Positions 34,388 to 47,000 of a DNA stretch of 64,000 nucleotides are shown here, piece after piece. Below the pieces are notes generated by a model. The model did no database searches. It worked only from the letters and a program-made list of their open reading frames with translations, and was not told the origin of the DNA. The stretch is from Phoebastria nigripes (lineage: Eukaryota; Chordata; Aves; Procellariiformes; Diomedeidae). Made by a program: the position numbers and the translations under genes. Numbering within the stretch: position 1 is the first letter of the stretch; the number at the start of each line of letters is the position of its first letter. The stretch covers positions 434,001-498,000 of the forward strand of contig JAYKAV010002519.1 in the NCBI GenBank assembly GCA_035582835.1, written 5' to 3'.

Positions 34388-37300
34388 GTGTAAAACAACT
34401 GACGGGAAGGCACAAGATGCTGGAACAGCTTTACGGCAGTATGCACCAGTCTGACACTTTCCGGTTGCAGGTTAGAGTACCTAACTTTTCTCAATATTCT
34501 TAATGTGTACTTTTTTTAATATACTTAATGTGTTGATAGATTTTAAATGCACAGTTAATTTCCAATAACTATATTGACACTCTCAAAGAAAGAGATCCTC
34601 ACATTAATCAGTCTCTGTATGGAAATGCTCTGATTCTAGTATGCAGGAAAAGGCATCAACTGCTATTTGCTCCACCTGTACCATATTTTTTTCCAGCAGG
34701 TGGGTGATAATCAGCCTTTCTATTTATTTCAGCCAATTTAACTGATTCCAAAGTATGGTTCAGTGATCTGCTCTGTCTTGGATGGCATCCACATGGTTCC
34801 AAGACAGAGAGACGTTCGCCACTTTCCAGTCCCACAGGATGGTAGTTGATTTTAATGAGCTTTTTAAACATTTTCCTTATTAGGTCAGTATTTAGTCTGT
34901 ATCTTTTTCAAAACCCTGCAAAACATTCAGTCTTGGGAACTTACACCTTAATTTATCAATTTGTTCCAACATGTCTCACTAGAGAGCTTGCAGGACTCTA
35001 AACACAGAGAGGAGGAAAAAACATCCCTGCTTGAAGATAAAGTCCAGCACTTTGCTGAAAGGGCTTGTAAACGTAATAAAACCTGAAACAAAGTACTTCT
35101 GGAAAGTATGCAATTTGTCCGTGCGCTAGGAAGCACACAATACAGTCCAAGAGCAGTGTAAGTGGCATACTGTTCTACACTGAAATAATGTAAGAATCTC
35201 ACAGCAGTCTGGTGGGGGTCCTGGAAAAAATGTGGTGGGAGGGTTGTGAATCAAACGGAAGGAAAATCTAGTGAAGAATAGAGAGAAATCACAGTGAATT
35301 TTCTCTTACAACACACTATAGATGAAATCCCAACTTGGGGGGGGTTGGAAGGGATTAGATTTTGGGTGGGAGCCCTCAGATTGTAAATGTAATTTCTTAG
35401 TACATAGAGTGTAACTGCATATGCAATTTTATTCAATACATGGCCTTTAAGCAAACATATTTCTTTGTGGAAAGATACGTATAGGTTGCTTATTTTCATG
35501 CTGGTATTGAACAAATCATCATCTATGTTAAACTCAGTTTTAATAGTAACTTAAGTGTTATTTTACTGTGTCATCAGTAACAAGAAGTCTGTGTTGAAAA
35601 ACATTAATAAGCCAATTATTTTTCTTTACTTTGTCAAATTAATTGACAGAATTCTATTTTGAATAATGCAGCAGTTAAATTTTAGTTAATATGGGGCAAC
35701 ATTAGCATAGAGGCAGTTTCCTATGCTTGCTGTGACAGAACATAGGACTAACAAAATTAAAATGTGTACTAAATGTCATCCGTTATTCTTTTAATACCAT
35801 CACCCTATCCTGCCGACTAGCAAGTCCACTAACACTAGATCTTAAATCGCACATAAGCTGAAGCAAATACCCTGAAGTCTAACCCATAACAGCTATATGC
35901 AAGAAATTCTATTAACCTATATCATGTTTCTCTGAGGATAAATATCACCACACCATGAATCTTTTACTAAATAGACATTTCAAAATTGCCAGGAAGGAGT
36001 CAACATCCTGAATCAGTCAGGACCACATTAGGAATTGTGATACAGTTCATTACTTGTGAGATGTTACACAGCATTAGAGACTTCCATAGGCTTAATTTGA
36101 CATGAAGCCATCAAACTGTGTAAAATAAATTATAAGAAAACGAACTTCAAATACATTTACCTTCCAAACAGATCTGAATTTTGCACACATATTTTCTTCC
36201 TGAGCCTGCAAAAGTGGAATATGATAACAGATGGATGTTTTAATATAACAAAAAGAAATATCAACATTAACCCTTATTTTTTCTTAGTCATTTAACTCAC
36301 AATTAAATGTGAGGAAAAGAAACACTAAAACATTTTAGTATAGCAGTCATTGCTATTGAAAAATGCCAACACTCTTGAATATTTCTTCTATGCCAAGCTT
36401 ATACTAAAACAGCACAAATTATATGCTACAATTTGTATGAAGAATTTTGTCTTTTCTGTTGTCCATAAATTACTGGTAGGGATTCAGAATATTTCAGTCT
36501 TTATATAAATGTATTTTAGCCTTTGAATTGCTTGCAAGCTGTGTTTGTGTTTGAAGCATTTTTTTCACTGAAGCCTATATTCAAGGTTTATTCTCGATAA
36601 ACTTTTAAAGTATTAACTATCCTCTGAGTACGTACAAAACCACATTAGAGGAAGTTTTTCAGCTCAAAATGTCTCACTTTTTTTTTCCCCAGTTTCAAAA
36701 AAGGACCATCATGGGTGTCATCTTCAGTACTCACTGAGAGACCAAAAGATACACATAGGACATATAGACTCAGTAATGCCAAAAATACAGTGAGACAACT
36801 CTTTGTAGTCTCTGTGAAGAGATGTACAAAGGACAACAAATGAAGCCAGAGCCTTCCCTAACCCCTCTGGTTGGACACAGATATCACCTCTGTGTATTCA
36901 GAGGAAGGGACACAAAGATGAAAAGCAACCTGCTGTTCTTAAGAGCCGAAAACAGATCATTGTAGATTAGTGCACGTACCTAACTTGTTACCCATAAAAT
37001 CTTATAGTCTTCAATCACCCAGTCTTTATCCTTGTACATTGTACACCTTTCCTTTTGTTTCAGTTCATGCCCCAGTTATGCAAAAACTTACAAAACTGTG
37101 TTGAATGTTAAACCTTGTCAGGAGTCCCAATCACCTCAGAGGCTCTCTGCTCCCAGAAGTGAAAGACATTTTTGGTCTTCACAAACCTGAGACTATAAAC
37201 TTATACAGTCTGAGGCAGGAGCTTCATTTATGCTTCAGTCTGAGCATTGCTGTAACCAACCAAAGTAAGTAACACATAACAGTGTATGATATCATTCAAA

Positions 37301-38209
37301 AATATAACTAGTCAGATCACGTGTTAGAGACCTGTACTTGAGGTGCTGAAGATTAAAAATTCCCAAAACAGTCTTTGCTGTTGAGCTTGTGGCATGGGAC
37401 TGATTGTGTCTTTTGTCTGTAATGTATAGAAGNGGCAGGGAAGGGGCAGTTTGGGGGTCAGCAGGGCACAGGGCTGCCTGCAACACAGCTCAAGCTATTT
37501 GGTTTTGTTGAAATCTATTGCAAATCTCCCTTGGCTTCCAGCAGCCTGGGATTTCACCTCCTGAGTTAATGGGAACAGAACGAAAACAAAGTGCCCTGCC
37601 AGAATCACCCCACTTCTGTCTGCACATCTGACTTGCTGTAGTCTGGAAATGAATTAAAGGAGAAAATTTTTTTCAGATAGAGTGTCTGAGAGCTACATGT
37701 CATTCTAAGGTAGAATTGTTTGTACATGATTTCTAACCTTTCTTTTTGGTGTCATTTGAAGGATAACAGACTCCTGAAGTTAGTCTTCCTATATTTATTA
37801 ATTTCTCCTTTTCCTTCTCTACAAGGGAGTACTCTTTTGGAATAAAGAGGACCTGCTTAGGGAAGACAATTTTTATTGCTATTTCTGATTTACTGTGTGA
37901 ATGGATATACAGTCTTTAATGGAAAAGAAACTTTCCCCCTCTTCACCTTCTACCAGCATTAGTCTTGATTAGGCTTCTCTGTGTGTACATGCCTGGCTTT
38001 TGGAAGAGGAATGCACCGTTCACTGAAGGAATGAGGGGATCTGCCTGCTTTCTGTGCAGTAGCTTGCTAACCTACCATACACTTTCTAATAACTCATCAG
38101 AGAGCTGATGGACAACAGGATTAGCTGTGTAAATGGCCTAAAGAAAGGATATGGAAGCCCAGTGTAAGGACAGGTGCCAAGTTCCATGCCTAGAAGGAAC
38201 ACAACCCTG

Positions 38210-38830
38210 TGAATGCAAGACTTTGCAAAACAGATGAAGTAGCTGTTCTGCAGAAAGGTATCTGGTTACTCCGTGAAAATTTGTACCAATATTGTGTTAT
38301 TGCAAAAAGGGTAAAAGTCAATCTGGGGCATACAAACAAGAATATACTTTATACAGATATTACAGAAGGTAAACTTTCTCTTTCATTCAGCATTGGTAGG
38401 ACTGCAGCTGAAATCTTATGTCCAATTTTGGCCACCACTCTTCCGGATAGACATGCACTAATTTGAAAGGAGGTCCAAGGCAGATCAAGAAGAATGAGTG
38501 GTGGTCTAAAAATGCAAGTTTTAAGGAAAGTTTGAAGAAACTTTTCCTGTTTATTCTACAAGAGAAAAGTGAGGGGTTGTAGAACGGCATTCATCAAATT
38601 TGTGAGAAGCTGTGGAAGCTAAGGAGTAGTCTGCTCTCCATATCTGTGAGAAAAAGACAAGAAGTAATTGGTGACAAGAGAGATTTAAGCTAGTTTTTTA
38701 GAAAGATTTTCTACTCAGAAGATCAATTCACCAAAGAATCAATCCTGTGAACTTTTCATTGCTGGCAGTTTTTGAGTGCTCATTTTAGACAGGCATCTGT
38801 CCAACATGACAGAACAAGTATGGGTAACTT
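38210..38830 (+). mobile_element. Ancient CR1/L3-like LINE fragment, sense
   Basis: The order of phrases follows the end of CR1/L3-type ORF2: 'ctgcagaaaggtatctggtta', 'attgcaaaaagggtaaaagtcaatctgggg', 'ggtaggactgcagctgaaatcttatgtccaattttggccacca', 'ggacaagaagtaattggtgacaag.gagatttaagctag', 'agaaagattttctac' and finally 'tttttgagtgctcattttagacaggcatctgtccaaca'. All are diverged with internal losses, and no useful frame remains. It is much older than copies A-C. The family was recognised by pattern, not alignment, and the borders are approximate. Confidence 0.6.
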
Positions 38831-41800
38831 GGAAAAACCTCTCATGTTCCATTCCAGCTTTATTTCATAAAAGTATTAATTTGTTTCACTTTTTTCATTG
38901 TCTTTCTTTAAATCTTGAATAAACAGTATTAGTGAAAAAGGCACAAGCTGAAGCCATAGTCCAGCAAAACAGATTTAAGAAAGCGTTTGTACTTCACTAA
39001 GTAAAATGCTCAGGTGCTAACCAGACCTAAGTTTGACAAAAGTAGTGTAAAATCAGAATCAAGTAGTGGTGATAATGCAGCTGATGGATTGGAAAAAAAC
39101 ATGAGTAGTAATTTTGTTTATGTTGGATGAGTAATGACTCAATTATGTCCCTATTACTACCCTTGAATAAATTATTAGTGAAGAATAGAGCCAGAGGCAA
39201 TAATAGGGATTAGTGTGGGGAGGTGCACTGCAACAGTAATTAGGATTCTATGTTTACTATTTTGTGTTTGTCTACAGTATGACATCCAAAATACAGTCAC
39301 TTAGAAAGTGTCTCATTCTACACCACATTTACAATATCATTCTCCCCACGAACAAAAGGTTTTTAAACTAGAAATGGGGAGACAATGGTATCTTCACTTT
39401 GCATTGAAAAAAATAAATCTGTAAGACCTATTCACTTATCTGCTTTTTAAACAGGACCTTGAAAGGAATCTCCTTTCATTTTTAAAGCCTATTTTTGGAA
39501 GCAAACTAAAATTGTCTAAATATGATAATAAAGACCAGTATTGACTAATGATTATAATGATTTACAAGCTGGGAGATATTTTGCATTCTCAGTTGTGGCA
39601 CAAACACTTTATTGCAGAACCCCAGACATTTTATATAGCTCTAGTAAATATGCCTATCACAAATATAAAATCTCACAAGCCACTTACTACATTTAATTTT
39701 AGCTTGCAAAGTGGAGTTTGAAACACCAGATTTGAAGTCTTTGAGCATTAAGGGAAAGAACAGTCTCTCAGTTTGAAACACCATTGTCAGTTCCCTCACT
39801 AAAAACATGAATTTAAAGTTTGAAAAAGTTTGGAAGCAGCTGAAGATTTGAACTTCACAGCTGAGCCTCATCAAATATTGATAGCCACTGCATAAAAGAT
39901 ATAGGTTATTCTGCAGTAGATAGCACGTATTCCCATTGACCATGTGTTGTGGAATTAATTTGAAAGTAAATCATATGGCCAACAATAAAAAAAAACAAAT
40001 AAAACATTATTACACNTACTTTTCGAAAGGTTCTACCTTGGAATTCTTTCTTTATACTTTTTAATGCAAAGAATTCCAAAGCTCTCAGGATTAACACACA
40101 TTATCATCTAACATACTACTAATAGGATGCTAATGTGCTCTTACCTGTCATTTTCATAACAATCATTGCGAATTGCATATAATTTACGTAATAATTGGTA
40201 TAATTATTCACATTAGAATAATTGATGTCAAAAAGCATAAATACGTATATTTTTTGTTTTAGTAATGATAGGTACCTTGAAGTATTAGGCATTGATACAT
40301 ATTCCTTTTTACTTAATGCGTGATTGGATATACTAAGGTACGAGGTCTAAAAAGGAAAGGACAGTTGCAGAGATGTCCAAATGTAACCAGTGTTAACTTG
40401 GGACTGCTTCTGAGTTTTGTATTCAAAATATTCATCTCAGAAAGAGAACATTCCATCAGGTGATATTTTACCTTTTTATCATGGGAAAAAATGTCTCAAC
40501 TGTGCCCATTGCTTCCATGCATTGTATGATATATGTAAGCTATTAATGGACGACAGTGCAAGAAAAATACTATTAAAGAGGGTATGGCCGGCAAGCTGGG
40601 AAGCAGGACTACTCTTTACACTGTTCTGGCTGTGCAAAAGCTCCTGAACTGAAGCAAGGAGCACAGAGAAGCTACCCCAGCAAGGTGGGAGATGCCTGGG
40701 GAGCCTTCTGGCGTTGGCAGAAAACACCAACCAAGGCAAAAGAGAGGAGAAGACTTTTCTGGAGCCCAGAAAGAACAATGAAGATTTATTTCAGTCCAGA
40801 AAGCTACTGATAGTTTTCGGATAGGAAAGCATGAGAAAAGGACCAGCATATGGAGAACATAGCATCTGGGGGAGATGATAGGTTTTTAAGTGTTTTGCTT
40901 AATGTGTCACCTAACAGATCTGATGTATTTCTGTTCATAGCGTTACTTTTTCTGGGTTATTAATTGTACTCTAGCAAAATACAGTGTTAGAACTTTTTTT
41001 GGTATCTTTTGGCAACTCACATCAACAAAACAGGCATGGCTCCAGCCCAGGGCTCTGTGCCACAGCTGTTTCAGCCACAGCTTTCCTGGGGACCCTCGTT
41101 GCCTCGGCAAAACCTGTCCACTTCTCCTGTGCTCAGGAGGAATAGTGTCAGTCCTAAACATTCACAGTCATGAGGCAGGTCCCCAAATTAACAGAATACT
41201 TCAGCAATCACGCAGTTTAAAATGAAAAATANGTCTCATTCTCTGCCTCCAGCCTATAGTCCCATGGGGTGCACTTGTGGGGTTTTCTGTGTTTGTTGGT
41301 GAGTTTCATACTTTTTTTTTTTTTAAGACAGTCATGACTATCTTGCATTTTTTTTGTTTCGGCAGCTAGATCTCTAAGAAACTTCAGCTTAAAATCAAAT
41401 TGCGAGCATCATCAGCCCTGACTAATTCTGATTCCAACTGCTCAGGACTCAAAACTCCCATTAAAAAAATCCTATTGCGTGTGCAAAATAACCACAGGAC
41501 TTCTCAAAAGCTGTTTTTACCCAATGTGTATTTTAAACAGCAGTTCTATTCAGAACAGTAAAAAACAACACGTCTTCTCCCCATGTGCATACAATGTCAC
41601 TTCTGCTCCCTTCAGTGAAGAAAATAAGTGTCTAACACCTTTTATTCCTACTGGCCCTGAAAAACTAACTCCTCTGAAACAGCTGACATGTGGCTTGTTA
41701 TTACCTGGGCAATCACAAATTATTTGCCCAGTTCTCACTGTGAGACCAAGTGGTCATACAAATACAATTTTATTAAGATGAAGGAATAGTTGGAACAAAA

Positions 41801-43370
41801 GACATAATTGTTTTTGTGTTTTTTAATGGGAAAGAGGCAATGTTATCTCACTTGACTTTTGAGATCAGATTGAGTTTGAAGGACTCAAAGCTGAAAGAGA
41901 GTCTTGTTTTTCTCCCAGTTAAAACAAGCACTTTCAATTTGGAACCAATTCAAAGACAATAAATGCGGAACATTATGATGCTATTTCTACAGAACTGCTT
42001 TTCCAGACTGGAACTACATTTTGAAGTCAACTTTGTCAAAACATGTCAAGAAAGTGATGAAGTACCAATGGAGTCTGTACAGCAGAAACTGAGGCAAGCC
42101 ATATCCTTCTCCTAAGCCACCCTCACAGTCTCAATCTCTTCCCTGCTCAGAGAGTGACAGGAGATCATTGAGGTTCAGCACCAACAGTCCTCCCTACCTA
42201 GGGCAGCTCCTGGGCTCAATTTGTCTTGGCTTGCTGCTCTGGAATACAAACAGCAAAGTGAGAAAGGCCATTTCATGCATGTCGTTCCTCTGACTATGGT
42301 AACGCTGAAGGAAAGAACTCTATTGTCTCATATAGTTGATATTATTAAGTGTACAGATAGCCCTTGATTGCATACTTCTTTCTCTTGTTTCCTAACAAGC
42401 TCTGGAGGTCTTTTATACATAAGTTCTGTTCTTATTGAAATAGTGACCTAAAATGAAGAAAAAAACCCAAAAAACCCCTAAACAACAAACACTGCAGCTA
42501 TTATTGGATAACATATTTCCCATTGTGACAGAAAAAAAATTATATATGGAGTTAGATGCAGATTAAACTAGTTGACAGTTCATCACAGTTATGATCAACA
42601 ACTACTTAAACAGCTAAGAGTATTTTTTAATCTTTGAAATATATAAATACATGTGTAAGGGATATCCAGCAAAGGTTAGAAATAATAATTGTTCATTTGA
42701 ATAAGAGGTAAACTTGTAATGTGATTTTTGATTTACTAAAATCCAGAGGTGTTTTGTTTTGGTTTTATGAGAACATAACTGAAGTCATCCAAATAATGAA
42801 GTGCTTAATACATTTCAAGCTTCCTTTGCTCACTTGAGACAAATTAAAGCTAAAATAAGTGCCATTTATACTTCAGTTTTCCTACTTCTAGAACTACTGA
42901 AATAAAGTGGGGGAAAAAGCCCTTCTTAATATTAGGATCAATATGGCTTCTGGATGGAAGCACACAACAAACCTGTGTGACCAATCTTCATAGAGAAATA
43001 CACAAGAAAAGAGTTATTATTTAAGGCAGATTTCATAAGTATATAATGGACTTCATTGTATGAGTTGACTTCTGTTTTTAAAAATATGTTCTGTGCAATA
43101 CTAGAAACAATAAATGCTATAAATTGTTATAAAAGAGATTGCTAGTTACGGATCACCTCTTTTTTACCCTTTGTGTAAGGAGAAAAGTAGCAGTTTAAAG
43201 AGGAGGAGGCAGAGCACAACCTATCCCAACGCTTAGAGTTAAAAGACAGTCCTATGTCAGTCTTCGTAATCTCTTGAGAAAAGACAGAAATGAAGAACAG
43301 ATGACAAGAGAAAGGGATGAATCCTACTTACGGATTCCAGGTTCAGGCACGGATGTAGAGGCCTTTGCCT
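38831..43370. other. Unique AT-rich non-coding DNA with one GC-elevated patch
   Basis: No gene recognised. A GC-richer stretch at about 40,575-41,165, including 'ggctccagcccagggctctg' and 'ggggaccctcgttgcctcgg', stands out from the surroundings but matches nothing I know; its frames (up to 99 codons, minus strand) are not protein-like. A run of T lies at about 41,311-41,324. N calls at 40,016 and 41,232. Confidence 0.5.
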
Positions 43371-44061
43371 AGAAGCCCACAGCTTGAGTGGAAGCAGCAG
43401 AAGGCCACCCTCACGCTCCACCCCTGAGGAACTGTGGAGGTGAGGGCACAACCCGGAGCTCCCTGGGCTGCCCACCAGCTTCAAGGGGCATCCAGACCTG
43501 CACGCAGCATGATCTTGGGGCTCCTTATTCTCTCCCACTGACGAAGAAGAGGGAAGACAGTGTACAGTGGGAGGAAGAAAAACATCTCTGACACAACCTG
43601 GGGTTAAAAATTCAGTCCTGGGACTGTACTTGCTCTGTTTATACACCAGCTGTAAGCAGGGCACGTGCTACAGTTCGTTCCCCTTCTGTCACGATGACTG
43701 CCTCCTGGACAGCCTCGAGCACGCCACTGACATGAGTGCCCTCATCCACCACCGTGTCCTGGGCCTGCAAGACCCTGCACCAAGGGTGCTCTGGCAGTGC
43801 CTGTCACCGAATTCAGAAGTCTGGAAAACAAAAGGGTCAGAAGTCTGGTCTGAAGGGTCATCATCAGACCACTCCTTTAGAGACATCATAGAGGCAATCA
43901 CTTATTCCCGAATCCTACCCCATCACTTTCTTTCCCATCTTGCCTTCCCCCAAAGGAATGAGAGTTGTATAAATTTGCATTTATACACAAATCCAAACTT
44001 TGGACAGTTGCTACAAGTTCCTCTAGTAACATTATTTACACATGCACTCAGCGCTGGATGA
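43371..44061. other. GC-elevated stretch with open frames on both strands, unidentified
   Basis: About 500 bases (43,380-43,900) are clearly richer in GC than the surroundings. A plus-strand frame of 164 codons (43,567-44,061) and a minus-strand frame of 135 codons (43,664-43,257) are both open, which suggests composition rather than selection. The plus-strand frame has Cys/His-containing text (CKQGTCYSSFPFCHDDC) but no domain I recognise. TCAGAAGTCTGG is duplicated at 43,813-43,824 and 43,837-43,848. It may be part of an exon, a decayed mRNA copy or an unknown repeat. Confidence 0.3.
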
Positions 44062-47000
44062 GAAAACAAAGTGTAAAAGGCTTCTCAGTGCTGGTCGCAN
44101 GAGCAGATTTCTGTAGGCAAATGTTCATGGCTGCTGTTCGTGTTTCCTGCACCATAGATTTAAAGAGTGGCGTGAATAAAGTGAAATGTTCTTATTGAAT
44201 ATTCTCACAGCTCTGTGGGAAAATGAATGACAATACTGACTATTTACTTTGCATATATTTTTGAAATTATTGCCCTAGCTGGCATTTCATCTTTTTACCT
44301 ATTGAAACCTCGGTTGTTTCATGTATTTCAGTGAGAGCAGAGAAGGGTTAGAATCTCCCGGTAAAAGTACGTGAAGGTCCTATAAATTCTAGCTAGAAGC
44401 TGAAAGCACTGGGATTGTTAGTTTTAAGCAAGTTTCTTATCTGCTTTAATCAGACTATTCTTGCTGCCAACTGTGTTTAGCAGGTCAGCTATATTACATG
44501 TTTCAAAGGCAAGTATTTCCAGCTTACTATACTCTACTTCGGACCTCTATTCTTGCAAAACAATTTACAAATTTTAATATTGCCTCACCTCATTCCACAC
44601 TTGTCTTTGAAATTATCACACTGTGAAGCTCACACAATTAGCTGCAAGATACTGTACAAATACTGAAATTTAAATACAAGGCACATTTTGCATTGCAGTG
44701 TATCTAGTTTGAAGAGAAGTTGGAAAGAAAGGGAAAAAATTTGAAGTCTCAGATATTAACTGAATCTGAATACAAAAACATGACACCTCTCTAACATAGT
44801 ATGTCATTGTATAGCAAGATGTCATTTCAGTACCATTCTGTTGTCTGTGATAATAGAAATCATTGCACCTCTTATATTATTTAAGACTATAACTGAGTTA
44901 AAACTTGGGAAAATGCAGTGGAAAGGAAATTGCCTGCATATGTTGATAACACATGGGTCTGCTGTATTTGTCATATTTTAACTCTTTTACAAAAGAATTC
45001 AATCTTAATCCAAAGTAAACTAACAGTCGGTATAACAGCATGGATTTTAAATTCAGCCCAGAACTGTAACAGACACACAATGAAGTATCTGAGATAAAAA
45101 AAAATCAGTGAACTATAGAATTACATTAATAAATGGATCCAAATGAAAATATGGTATCTCTGGGTTTTGAATGCATGTTAAAGATAAAATACGTGAGAAT
45201 AAGGACAGCAAAACCATAACTGGTTACCCTATCTCTGTTGTATTTACCACTGCATAAACTGAAAGCTATGTTTGTGAATATAACTTGATGTATGCAGCCA
45301 TTGCTGTCTGCATCTTTCTGGCTGTAGTGGCACAGCAAATCAAGCTGTGATCCTGCTGAAACTGGGCAAGTAATGCCAAGTACTTCAGTAGGGTCATAAT
45401 TTGCTGATCTGTAGAATGAACCAAATGGGTCGCTCTAGGCNAGTCTGCTACGTTTGCATTTCAAACAGGTATTTCTTGCAGAGGGAAAATGAGAGACAGC
45501 AACAAGGTTCTGGACTTTGCTCTCAGGACTTCTTATCCAACAGAAATTTCATGTAAGAGATATATCATTACAGGGAGCTGGATATGAAAGCTCAATGATT
45601 CTTCTTCCTAGTTAAGTGCTAAAACCATAAGGTAAGAGTTAACCTGGCGAGGAAGGCAGGCTCTCTTGCTGCCTCCTTTGGTTGTGAGTGCCCNGTTGCA
45701 TCCAGGCTGCTCCAAGAGGGAGGGCTCATCAAGCCCCTGGCAAACTCTGGGGCTGTGACAATTGCATACCCCATCTGCCCTTGGTGCATCAAGCTGTAGG
45801 TCTATTCCTTTCTAGAGGAATATCCCACCTACCTGACCATTATACAAAGGTAGGTAGCACCAGCAAAAATCATGCTCTTTGTAAATGCTAGGAGGCTGCA
45901 CCAACCTGACTCAACCTGCCTCAGAGCTGGGCTTCAGTGGGAGACTCGGTCGTTCTCCTGAACAGGCACTTTAGAAATGGTTGTCTAATAGTAGTTGCAA
46001 GGAAATTTTCAGAGGAAGAATTGAAGTATCTATGAATATAGGCATTACAGGGCTAGGCATTTTTTGATACAGTATCTGTCTGACACATGGGAGGATTTTA
46101 AACAGACAGGTTCTCAATATTCCAAACTTTCACTTTGAAGTAACAATACTCTAACAATAAAGTAGTGGGTAACCTAACAAATATCGTATATTTATCTCCT
46201 TAAAGCCTTTTTAAGTATATACAAGAATATGCATTTTTTAAGACACAAAATCAAGTNTCTATCATCTCCTTCATTTGTGCGTTGCGATGAAACACTCAGG
46301 TAACCGCTGTGACACGGACAGCCAGTTATCAGTAACAGCTGTCCAGAGACATGCTCAATCCTACCAGACATTGGTGGGTCTGTGATATTTCCTTTTTCCC
46401 TCCAGCTTCATCCCCTGTGTTTCCATATACATAAAAATAAAGTACAGAAACGTAGGTAAGTGGTCTGTACACTAGCACCAGTTCTCAGGTACATCTCTGC
46501 CATATTAGCTATTCCATAATATGGTTCCCATTTTTCACAAACAAGCATGTTAAGATTATTTAAGTAATTCTCATGGCCTTGTATAATAATGGCACTAGAT
46601 CCATGTGATAGTAACCTCTTTCTGTGGTGATGTCNTCACCTGATCTTGTCACTAGAAAATGTGTGTAAGGCTCAGTTGCTGGAGATGGATTTTTCTTAGG
46701 AATAAGAAAAAAAAAAAGAAATTAGGGAAGATATTGCACATGAAATAAGAACATTTTAAGAGAGGGCATGTATTCTAACCAATACATTTATCACAAGAAA
46801 ACCCCACCCATCTGCTTAGTTTTTCTATACTAAGTCTTCACATGTAATAGTTTCTTCCAAACCATTACACAAGTTTTGATACTGAAGAAAAAGTAGAANA
46901 TGTATGCATTTTCTTCTCATTCACATGACATTCATACATCAAAATAAACTTTAAATTCTAAAGGAAGAGATCTGTGGATACTAATAGTCATGTAAGAAAG

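Larger units (their letters stand above)
32741..38205. other. Unique AT-rich non-coding DNA
   Basis: No gene recognised. It contains an old repeat-like phrase at about 34,019-34,110, a run of 26 T at 34,362-34,387, a duplicated CTTAATGTGT near 34,498-34,533 and a run of T at 36,679-36,687. Frames of about 60-102 codons show no recognisable domains. One N at 37,433. Confidence 0.55.
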
